Source of the DNA: an uncultured Vampirovibrio sp.
Lineage (GTDB): Bacteria; Cyanobacteriota; Vampirovibrionia; Gastranaerophilales; Gastranaerophilaceae
Reading direction: 5' to 3'
Length of the DNA: 64,000 bases
Assembly (NCBI GenBank): GCA_910584405.1
Contig: CAJUAL010000001.1
Span: forward strand, 333,602 to 397,601
In this document: piece after piece, positions 43,055 to 50,104 of the stretch
Numbering within the stretch: the stretch's first letter is position 1
Layout of the letters: every line of letters starts with the position of its first letter
Made by a program: the position numbers and the translations under genes
The notes under the pieces: model-generated
Seen by the model: the letters and a program-made list of their open reading frames with translations, nothing else
The model's database searches: none
What the model was told of the DNA's origin: nothing

Positions 43055-43887
43055 ATTTCCCCCAGAGTTTCAGACAGTTTGCCAAAAAGTTCTATTGAGA
43101 GTTTTTCTCCGCGGGTATTCGGGTCAATCCCAAGTTTTTCAAGGGCTGATGTAACGTTTTCTTTTGGAAAACCTCCGCTTAAAAGACAGTTTTTAATATT
43201 TTTTCTGCGTTGTGCAAAACCTGCTTTAATTACTTTTCTAAAATGTGTGTAATCTGATAATTTAAGCTTAGGTTCTTTTCTGACAACAAGTTTTACTAAT
43301 GCGGAATTAACTTTTGGCGCAGGGAAAAATGATTTTCTGCCGACAAGTCTTAAGATACTTACATCTGCCCAAAACTGAGAAAGTATTGTTAAAAGTCCGT
43401 ATTGTTTACCGTTAGAATTTTCGTTTGCACACATTCTTAATGCAACTTCTTCTTGTACCATTAGTATAATATCTTTGATTTTGTTACGGTTTTTGTTGTT
43501 TAAGTCATCAATTTCGCCTAATAAATGGGCGATAATCGGGCTTGTAATATAGTATGGGATATTTGCCACAACTTTAAACTCCCCGTCAGTTAGTGTTGAT
43601 AAATCTGTTTTTAGAACATCATTATGAATAATTTCCAAATTCGGTGCATTGAGTTTTTTCAGTTCTCGAATTGCTTCTTCATCAAGTTCGATTGCAATAA
43701 CTTTTTTTGCATATTTTACAAGTTGTTCTGTTACAAAACCAACTCCGGGACCTATTTCTACGATTGTATCATCAGTTTTTATATCTGCAAATTCTATAAT
43801 ATCTTGTATAACTTCTCCATTAATCAAGAAGTTTTGTCCGAGTCTTTTTTTAGTTCTAAAATATTTTGCGCGTTCAAAGTAATTCAT
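43051..43887 (-). CDS. rsmA: 16S rRNA dimethyladenosine transferase
   Basis: 278 residues from ATG 43887 (MNYFERAKYFRTKKRLGQNF). An ATG at 43905 is also in frame. SAM motif IVEIGPGVGFVTEQLVKYAK, motif IV VVANIPYYITSPIIAHLL, and RRKNIKNCLLSGG near the end. It dimethylates A1518 and A1519 of 16S rRNA. TATTAT ends six bases before the ATG with no ribosome site, suggesting a leaderless transcript. Confidence 0.95.
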   Translation of the reverse strand: MNYFERAKYFRTKKRLGQNFLINGEVIQDIIEFADIKTDDTIVEIGPGVGFVTEQLVKYAKKVIAIELDEEAIRELKKLNAPNLEIIHNDVLKTDLSTLTDGEFKVVANIPYYITSPIIAHLLGEIDDLNNKNRNKIKDIILMVQEEVALRMCANENSNGKQYGLLTILSQFWADVSILRLVGRKSFFPAPKVNSALVKLVVRKEPKLKLSDYTHFRKVIKAGFAQRRKNIKNCLLSGGFPKENVTSALEKLGIDPNTRGEKLSIELFGKLSETLGEM

Positions 43888-43914
43888 ACATAAATAATAC
43901 CACAAAGTAATTGA

Positions 43915-45171
43915 TTATAACCCTGTTTTAGACTCAAGATTTAATTGTTCTGACAGACTCAGTACGGAATAGATTTCGTCAAGCATTGTGGTGAATGTTT
44001 TAAATGTTGTTTCGTTTGTTATCTTCCCCATTTGGAACATATCTTTTTCTACTTCAATTAAAATACTTAATTTATCATCTTTAAATTCTGCGCGGATTTT
44101 CTTTGCCGTGAATGCAGTTTTTATATCTTCAAATCTTGCTATAAATGCTGTTGTAAGCATGTATCTGGCACCAATTTGATCTGTTGAATATGTATCATAT
44201 TTATTTTCAAAATTAGGGTCTTCAAGGATAACTCTTTCAAAATTTTCGTTTTTATCGTTCAACTTATAACCTTTTTCAAATATTAGGGTGTGTCCTTTTA
44301 TCGGTTTAGGTATTTTAAATTGAATAATAAGATTTTTTGAATTTTTTAAAGCGTTGTTAATATAGGTAGTACCTGCAATAAAAAGCCATAATGGAGAAGA
44401 AAATAACAAAAGTATTAAAATAAGCATTATCCATGGTTTGTTAATTAGTGCTGCTATTATAAGAATTACAAAAATAGGAATCGGAAGAATAAACGTACAA
44501 ACAGGTAAAATTATTAATACCGGCGCAATTTTTGAATTACCTTGCATCGTTGAGCTTGCTACATTATTCCTTTTTAGATTAAAAAAGTTTTTAAAATCAA
44601 AACTGCACGCTGTTTCAATAATATCGACTGGTACACTTAAGTTATGACCTACGATTATATCGTCTATAGTGTGTAAATAAATTCGCGGGAAAATATTTAA
44701 AGTATTTGTAATGTTATAACATTGTTCGTAAAAATTGTTTAATTGAGCGGTAGTTTTGATATCGTCGTTTTTGTTATAGGTAATAACATGGTTATTGTCA
44801 ATGAGAGTAAAGTCTTTGTATTTATACCATTTAAGATTACAGTCAAATAATTCCAAAAATTTAGGCATTAATTGGCGTTTTATTGTCATTTCATAATCTA
44901 TTTCAATTCGTCTGTGTCTTTTTGAGAATTTTTTATATAAATATCGTGCCAGAAAAGAAATCCCTGCAAAAATCAGTGAAATAACTAAAAGTAAAGGAAT
45001 TTGTAAAAAAGCACAAATGAAAGTGGAGATAGCACTTATCCAGATAAGTTTCAAAAGCATATAAGGAAGAATATCTTCTTTTCGTTCTTTTTCATACTGA
45101 ACAAGAACGGGTTCAACTTCTTGCTTAAAAAATTTTGCAGATTCTAAAATTAAATCAGCTTTTCTCTTCAT
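43915..45171 (-). CDS. DUF3137 membrane protein
   Basis: 418 residues. Two helices near 45-90 (LLKLIWISAISTFICAFLQI, LVISLIFAGISFLARYLY) and two near 215-265 (PVLIILPVCTFILPIPIFVI, MLILILLLFSSPLWLF). The rest is cytoplasmic with the family pattern YMLTTAFIARFEDIKTAF, AEFKDDKLSILIEVEKDMF and an ending on TMLDEIYSVLSLSEQL. DUF3137 proteins are uncharacterised. The gene lies directly upstream of rsmA-ispE on the same strand (27-base gap). Confidence 0.8.
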   Translation of the reverse strand: MKRKADLILESAKFFKQEVEPVLVQYEKERKEDILPYMLLKLIWISAISTFICAFLQIPLLLVISLIFAGISFLARYLYKKFSKRHRRIEIDYEMTIKRQLMPKFLELFDCNLKWYKYKDFTLIDNNHVITYNKNDDIKTTAQLNNFYEQCYNITNTLNIFPRIYLHTIDDIIVGHNLSVPVDIIETACSFDFKNFFNLKRNNVASSTMQGNSKIAPVLIILPVCTFILPIPIFVILIIAALINKPWIMLILILLLFSSPLWLFIAGTTYINNALKNSKNLIIQFKIPKPIKGHTLIFEKGYKLNDKNENFERVILEDPNFENKYDTYSTDQIGARYMLTTAFIARFEDIKTAFTAKKIRAEFKDDKLSILIEVEKDMFQMGKITNETTFKTFTTMLDEIYSVLSLSEQLNLESKTGL

Positions 45172-45286
45172 TCTAAAAGTTTATCATGTAATATTCATAA
45201 AAGCAAAAAGTTATCCTTTTGTATTAATGATTTATCCCCATGGGGGTAAATGTTTATAAACTGTTTTTTGATATTTTAGATAATGT

Positions 45287-45292
45287 TATAAT
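45287..45292 (+). promoter_or_regulatory. Extended -10 box upstream of gshA
   Basis: TGTTATAAT places an extended TGN motif before a perfect TATAAT 22 bases before the ATG, with GAAAAGGGG as ribosome site between. No clear -35 is visible. Confidence 0.5.
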
Positions 45293-45314
45293 AAATAAGT
45301 GAAAAGGGGTAGGC

Positions 45315-46640
45315 ATGTACAAATTAGAACAAAAAACGGAAAAAGAGGAAATCTTAAAGTTATATACCAAAGGTTTTAAGAATCCTTGTGACTTTAAGAT
45401 TGGTATAGAATATGAAAGACTGCCTATTTCTTTGGGGTCGTTTAAGAATGTTGATTATTGGAGTGAATACGGTATAAAAAACTTTCTGGAACTTTTTGCA
45501 AAAGAAGAAACCTGGGATTATATTAATGATGAAAAAAATATAATAGGTTTAAAAAATAAGCACGATACAATTACTTTAGAACCGGGTTGTCAGCTAGAGA
45601 TTAGTGCAAAACCGGAAAAAACGATTTTTGATGTGAAAAAGAAAATTGAACATATAAATTCATTGATGAAGCCGATAGCAGATAAAATGAATTTTACATT
45701 TTTAAATTACGGGGTATCTCCTTATATCACGTATAAAGCAATAAATTTGATTCCAAAAAGAAGATACAAGGTAATGGCAAGATATTTGTGGGGGATTTTA
45801 TCTGATGTTATGATGAGAGAAACCGCAGGGATTCAGTGTTGCATAGATTTTTCTTCAGAAGAAGATGCGATGAGAAAGTTTAAGCTTGCCAATAAATTGT
45901 CGCCATTTATGACTGCAATGTTTGCACATTCTCCTATTCGCGGCGGAGTTGATACGGGATATAAGTCTTTTAGAGCACTCAGCTGGTTAAATACCGACAA
46001 TGACAGATGCGGATTTTTTGGTAAAATCAGTGAAGAGTTTTCGTTTGAGGATTATATAGACTGTGTATTAAAAACTCCGATGATATTTATACAACGGGAA
46101 AACTTAAATTTTGAAGTTCACGGAGATATTACGTTTGAAGACTTTATGCAAAACGGCTGGGAAGGAACTTCTCCGACCTTGTCAGATTATGAATTACAGG
46201 CAAATCTTTGTTTTCCTGAAGTAAGGATGAGGAATTTTATCGAAATTAGAAACCATGATTGTGTGGGTGGAGATTTAAAGTATGCTATTTTAGCTATTTA
46301 TAAAGGTATTATGTATAACGAAACAGCAATGTCTGATTGTGAAGAGTTGTTTAAGCATCTTCAATATAAGGATTTCTCGGAATTGAGATATAATGTTCCG
46401 AAAAATACGCTCCAAAGCCGTATAAAAAAAGCTAAAGCGCTAGACTATGCAAAAGAAATTATTGCTATTGCAGAAAAATCTTTAAAAGAACAGCAAACAG
46501 GAGAAGGAATGTTTCTTGACTCGATAAAAGAATATACAATGCGCGGAATTACTCCGGCTGATGTCATTGTGAAAAACTGGAACGGTTCCTGGAATAAAAA
46601 TATGAGAAAACTTGTTAAATATTTGTCAGAATTTGAATAA
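45315..46640 (+). CDS. gshA: Glutamate-cysteine ligase, GCS2 type
   Basis: 441 residues. It has FKIGIEYERLPISLG (the GxExE glutamate/ATP site), TITLEPGCQLEISAKPEKTI, MMRETAGIQCCIDFSSEEDA, YKSFRALSWLNTDNDRCGFF and EVRMRNFIEIRNHDCV, the layout of the plant/alphaproteobacterial type rather than E. coli GshA. It joins glutamate and cysteine as the first step of glutathione synthesis. No gshB is in the window, so the pathway may stop at gamma-glutamylcysteine or continue elsewhere. Confidence 0.9.
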   Translation: MYKLEQKTEKEEILKLYTKGFKNPCDFKIGIEYERLPISLGSFKNVDYWSEYGIKNFLELFAKEETWDYINDEKNIIGLKNKHDTITLEPGCQLEISAKPEKTIFDVKKKIEHINSLMKPIADKMNFTFLNYGVSPYITYKAINLIPKRRYKVMARYLWGILSDVMMRETAGIQCCIDFSSEEDAMRKFKLANKLSPFMTAMFAHSPIRGGVDTGYKSFRALSWLNTDNDRCGFFGKISEEFSFEDYIDCVLKTPMIFIQRENLNFEVHGDITFEDFMQNGWEGTSPTLSDYELQANLCFPEVRMRNFIEIRNHDCVGGDLKYAILAIYKGIMYNETAMSDCEELFKHLQYKDFSELRYNVPKNTLQSRIKKAKALDYAKEIIAIAEKSLKEQQTGEGMFLDSIKEYTMRGITPADVIVKNWNGSWNKNMRKLVKYLSEFE

Positions 46641-46648
46641 GATTTAAA

Positions 46649-46680
46649 GAGGCGAAGCCGAAGGCTTCGCCTCTTTTTTT
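46649..46680. terminator. Bidirectional terminator after gshA
   Basis: AGAGGCGAAGCC pairs with GGCTTCGCCTCT around GAA, followed by seven T. It also serves the convergent pilin gene ending at 46679. Its sequence resembles the hairpin at 50061-50093. Confidence 0.88.
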
Positions 46681-47377
46681 ATTTCGGTAAACAATCAAAA
46701 TACTCTCTGTTACTTCCGTCAGGGCATTTGTTATTCATTGCGTAATACGCACAGTATCGGCCGTTTGATTGATGAGTATACCCGCCGCCTGTATCGTACC
46801 AATCATCGTTATATTTATGAGGTGCCATTGCACAATAATTCATTCCGGTTGGAGCATAATAAGGTTGAGCATTTTGTTTTATTTCCAACTCCCACACATC
46901 AAATCCTGCTCTATTAGGCTTACTTTCTCCGTTTATGTCAAAGTTGACTGTCCAACCGAGTTCCCCATAATTACCAATATATCCGCCTTGTCTGAAGCAA
47001 ATTGTCATACCAGATAATAAAAGGTATGAATCTTTTTTATGATTATTTAAACACGTATTAAATGGTGTAGATTTTGAGAAATTTGTTATTTGGTTATATT
47101 TAGGACGCATTTTAGAAACTTTTAAATGAGATAATAGAATTGGTAAAAAATGAGTATTAAAATCTTCTTCCGACATTTCCTCTAATGAATCTATTCCGTA
47201 TTCATCTAATGATAGGGAGATTGCGCTTTGGACGGTTGAAACGGATTTGAGAAAAGAGGTTTTAAGAACGTGTTTTCTGTAATTTTGAATTAACCCGGGT
47301 ATACTAACAGCAGCTACAACACCGATTATGCCAAGTGTAATTAAAACCTCTGCAAGTGTAAACGCGTATTTATTCAT
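46679..47377 (-). CDS. Type IV pilin-like protein, divergent from an XRE gene
   Basis: 232 residues from ATG 47377 (MNKYA|FTLAEVLITLGIIG), which has AAAGGG four bases upstream. A longer reading from 47446 would cross the XRE start. Glu5 is present and cleavage is predicted at A|F. The globular part contains VNFDINGESKPN, RAGFDVWELEI, MNYCAMAPHKYNDDWYDTGG and a Cys-rich end (YCAYYAMNNKCPDG ... FDCLPK). It shares a terminator with gshA. Confidence 0.88.
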   Translation of the reverse strand: MNKYAFTLAEVLITLGIIGVVAAVSIPGLIQNYRKHVLKTSFLKSVSTVQSAISLSLDEYGIDSLEEMSEEDFNTHFLPILLSHLKVSKMRPKYNQITNFSKSTPFNTCLNNHKKDSYLLLSGMTICFRQGGYIGNYGELGWTVNFDINGESKPNRAGFDVWELEIKQNAQPYYAPTGMNYCAMAPHKYNDDWYDTGGGYTHQSNGRYCAYYAMNNKCPDGSNREYFDCLPK

Positions 47378-47389
47378 AAAACCCTTTCT

Positions 47390-47447
47390 ATTGAGAAATC
47401 TCAATGATTTTATTTGTATTGTATTGCATAATTGCAATAAATGCAAT
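47390..47447. promoter_or_regulatory. Palindromes between pilin and XRE genes
   Basis: ATTGAGA-AA-TCTCAAT at 47390-47405 is a perfect 16-base inverted repeat just upstream of the pilin start. Nearer the XRE start, TTGCAATAAATGCAA and ATTGCA-TAAT-TGCAAT form a second, overlapping inverted pair that runs into the XRE start codon. They are candidate operators. Confidence 0.5.
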
Positions 47448-47665
47448 ACTCAGAACTTGGAAAATTTATAAAAATAAAGCGAGAGCAGATGGGGATGTCG
47501 TTAAATAAGTTTGCTAATTTAGCGGAAATAGATCCTGCTATTCAATGCAGGATTGAGAATATGAAACAGGGGATAAAAATTAATATTTTAGAAAATATAT
47601 CTAGGGCATTTGGAATGACTCCTGCTGAGTTTTTGGAGGAGTTTGAGGGGGAAAATGACGAATAA
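47441..47665 (+). CDS. Small HTH-XRE regulator, divergent from a pilin gene
   Basis: 74 residues: GKFIKIKREQMGMSLNKFAN, LAEIDPAIQCRIENMKQG, then LENISRAFGMTPAEFLEEF. It is a bare helix-turn-helix domain with an acidic end. A ribosome site is not obvious, since the start codon lies inside the TGCAA palindromes, so autoregulation at translation or a leaderless transcript is possible. Confidence 0.83.
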   Translation: MQYSELGKFIKIKREQMGMSLNKFANLAEIDPAIQCRIENMKQGIKINILENISRAFGMTPAEFLEEFEGENDE

Positions 47666-47684
47666 CGCCCCCGTGTGGTGAGTA

Positions 47685-47810
47685 GAGCAGAGCTGTCGGA
47701 GTCAAGCAAGTTATAATTGGTAGCAGAGTACAGTACGAAGTACCCTTGCGGAGCTGAGTTGTCGGAATCAAGTAAGTTACTATTAGTAGCAAAGTACAGT
47801 ACGAAGTACC
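47685..47810. repeat. Two tandem 60-base repeats before dnaB's stop
   Basis: Units at 47685-47744 and 47751-47810 share GAGC(A/T)GAG(C/T)TGTCGGA, TCAAG(C/T)AAGTTA and AGTACAGTACGAAGTACC, with a period of 66 bases. Each ends in GTAC-GAA-GTAC, a small hairpin. The second unit abuts the dnaB stop codon. Confidence 0.75.
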
Positions 47811-49202
47811 TTAGAAGGCGTCGAAGGCTTGATCGATAGGGTTTTTGAATTTTGTGATATTGCCTTGGAACAACAGCTTAACCGTTCCTACGGGACCGTT
47901 TCTGTGTTTTGCGATAATAATTTCAGATAAACCTTTTGATGAAGCTTTTACGTTTTCTTCTTCCTCTGATTCACCTTTGTTGTAGTAATCTTCACGGTAA
48001 ATAAACATAACAATATCCGCGTCTTGTTCGATTGAACCTGATTCACGAAGGTCAGAAAGCATCGGACGTTTATCGTTACGAGATTCAACCGCACGAGATA
48101 ATTGTGATAATGTAATAATCGGTACATCAAGTTCTTTTGCAAGGATTTTTAAACCTCTTGATATCGCAGAGATTTGTTGCAAACGGTCATCTTTTCCTCC
48201 GCCTTCCATAAGCTGTAAGTAGTCGATTACGATTAGTCCGAGGTCTTTTTGCTGTGTTTTAAGTCTTCGGCATTTTGTACGAATATCTGTCAGTGTACAG
48301 CCTGATGTATCATCAATATAGATAGGAGCTTTTGCAAAATCGTCCATTGCGTTTGCGAGTTTTTCCAAATCCTGTTGAATCATATTACCTGTTTTAAGTC
48401 TTTGAGCATCAACTTCTGCGTATGAACAAAGCATACGTTGAACAAGTTGAGAGGCTGACATTTCAAGCGAGAATATACAAACCGGAACATTTTCTTTAAT
48501 TGCAACGTTTTGAGCGATGTTAAGTGCGAACGCTGTTTTACCCATAGCAGGACGCGCTGCAAGGATAATTAAGTCAGACCTGTGAAGTCCGCTCATCATT
48601 GTGTCAAGTTCGTTGAAATCTGTTCTTAGTCCTGAGAGTTCATCTTTGTGGTTATATCGGTATTCAATACTGTCCCATGTATCTAATACAAGGTCTTTTA
48701 CGTGTTTTAAGTCTGCTGTAGCTTTACTTGAACCGATTTCAAATATAAGCCTTTCAGCTTGTTCAAGAGATTGGTCGCTTGGCTCAAGGTCGTAACCCTT
48801 GCTGACAATTTCTGAACCAGCATTAATAAGCGCTCTTTTTACGGCTTTTTCTTGAATAATTTTAGCGTAATATGCGATATTTGAGGTTGTAATGGTGTTT
48901 TCAACCAAATCATTAATATATGCTCTGCCGCCGACGGATTCAAGTTTGCCGCTGTAACTTAAAACATCAGATACCGAAACGATATCAATATTATCATTGT
49001 TGTTAAACAATTGAAGCATCGCATCATAAATATATCGGTGCGCAGGTTTGTAAAAGCTTGAAGAAGTTAACGAATCTGAAACTTTTGCCAGAGTTTCAGG
49101 GTTAACTAATATAGCTCCAAGAACGGCTTCTTCTGCTTCCAGATTTTGCGGTATTAAGTTTTCATCTACTTTTCTTTTTGAATTATTTGTTGCTGCAGGC
49201 AT
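47811..49202 (-). CDS. dnaB: Replicative DNA helicase
   Basis: 463 residues. The N-terminal primase-interacting domain (IPQNLEAEEAVLGAILVNPE) is followed by the RecA-type motor: LIILAARPAMGKTAFALNIA, VCIFSLEMSASQLVQRMLCS, LGLIVIDYLQLMEGGGKDD and LSQLSRAVESRNDKRPMLSD followed by LRESGSIEQDADIVMF. It unwinds DNA at the fork. No intein or insertion is present. Confidence 0.97.
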   Translation of the reverse strand: MPAATNNSKRKVDENLIPQNLEAEEAVLGAILVNPETLAKVSDSLTSSSFYKPAHRYIYDAMLQLFNNNDNIDIVSVSDVLSYSGKLESVGGRAYINDLVENTITTSNIAYYAKIIQEKAVKRALINAGSEIVSKGYDLEPSDQSLEQAERLIFEIGSSKATADLKHVKDLVLDTWDSIEYRYNHKDELSGLRTDFNELDTMMSGLHRSDLIILAARPAMGKTAFALNIAQNVAIKENVPVCIFSLEMSASQLVQRMLCSYAEVDAQRLKTGNMIQQDLEKLANAMDDFAKAPIYIDDTSGCTLTDIRTKCRRLKTQQKDLGLIVIDYLQLMEGGGKDDRLQQISAISRGLKILAKELDVPIITLSQLSRAVESRNDKRPMLSDLRESGSIEQDADIVMFIYREDYYNKGESEEEENVKASSKGLSEIIIAKHRNGPVGTVKLLFQGNITKFKNPIDQAFDAF

Positions 49203-49277
49203 AATTTTTCCTTCTTATAATATACTATTACATAAAAAGTTTAAAATCTGCTCATGTTAAAAAATCTTAAATAAAAT

Positions 49278-49979
49278 TTATGAACTTTTACGTAAGATTA
49301 CTTGTTTGGCTTCTGAAATAAGCATACTTATGTAGTCATCATGTAGATTATTTCCTAAACTATGAAAGATTTCTTCTGCGGAGTTCAGGCGATCTATTGC
49401 TTCTTGCGGGTGTAATCGTTTGGTGATTTTTGATATTTCAACTTGAACATGTGCAAGCATCTGTAAGTATTCTTTTTTTGAGGCAGGTGCTCTAAGTAAG
49501 GAGTGGTAGCCTTGGGTTGCAGCTTCATAATTTTCGGTTAAATATTTAAGGCATTTTTCTTGTTTGTAAAGGACTTGGATATATTCTCTCAATTTATTGT
49601 GTTTTCTGTAGTATATTTTTCGCAAGCTGTTTAATCTTGCCATCATATGAATATAATCACCGTTTTTCTTGGCAATTTCGTAGCCTTTTATTAAAAATTT
49701 TTCTAATTTTGACGGAATATCCGTAATTTTACATAATTTACTAATTATTATTCCTGCAAAATCAAGGTTATTTTCTTCTAATAGCCTGTCTGCAAATTTG
49801 TCTGCTGCCGTACAAAAATAATCTCTTTGAGCAGGAGTTTTCATATATGATTTTTGGATTGCAGTAAGGTTTTGAGCAAAATCTTTTTCACTCATTAAAT
49901 TTGGATTATTCAAAATGTCGTCCGCAAAACGTCTTAGCTGAGATGGCAGAAATAACTGTTTTTTGATTGTAGTAGGCAT
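49278..49979 (-). CDS. Unknown helical (TPR-like) protein
   Basis: 233 residues, all-helical in appearance. Segments such as FAGIIISKLCKITDIPSKLE, AKKNGDYIHMMARLNSLRKI and LTENYEAATQGYHSLLRAPA have the spacing of degenerate TPR helices. No signal peptide or membrane segment. Lies between dnaB and ileS on the same strand, with a terminator separating it from ileS, so it has its own promoter. Confidence 0.65.
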   Translation of the reverse strand: MPTTIKKQLFLPSQLRRFADDILNNPNLMSEKDFAQNLTAIQKSYMKTPAQRDYFCTAADKFADRLLEENNLDFAGIIISKLCKITDIPSKLEKFLIKGYEIAKKNGDYIHMMARLNSLRKIYYRKHNKLREYIQVLYKQEKCLKYLTENYEAATQGYHSLLRAPASKKEYLQMLAHVQVEISKITKRLHPQEAIDRLNSAEEIFHSLGNNLHDDYISMLISEAKQVILRKSS

Positions 49980-50060
49980 ACTTTCGACCTTTCAATTTAA
50001 TTAAGGTGCCTGAAAATAAAAATTGCCTGATTGTAACTTAATGTGAAGTAGTTTTATAAC

Positions 50061-50093
50061 AAGAGAGGCGGAGCCGAAGGCTCCGCCTCTCTT
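50061..50093. terminator. Terminator hairpin downstream of ileS
   Basis: AAGAGAGGCGGAGCC pairs perfectly with GGCTCCGCCTCTCTT around GAA, a 15-base stem. It closes the ileS unit on the minus strand. Confidence 0.8.
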
Positions 50094-50104
50094 TATTTAT
50101 TATA

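Noticed and set aside
46769..47017. 82-codon plus-strand frame antisense to a pilin
   Set aside because: Antisense to a clear pilin with no ribosome site.
47666..47810. CRISPR or rRNA fragment between the XRE gene and dnaB
   Set aside because: Only two diverged 60-base units with no regular spacer. No rRNA motif recognised.
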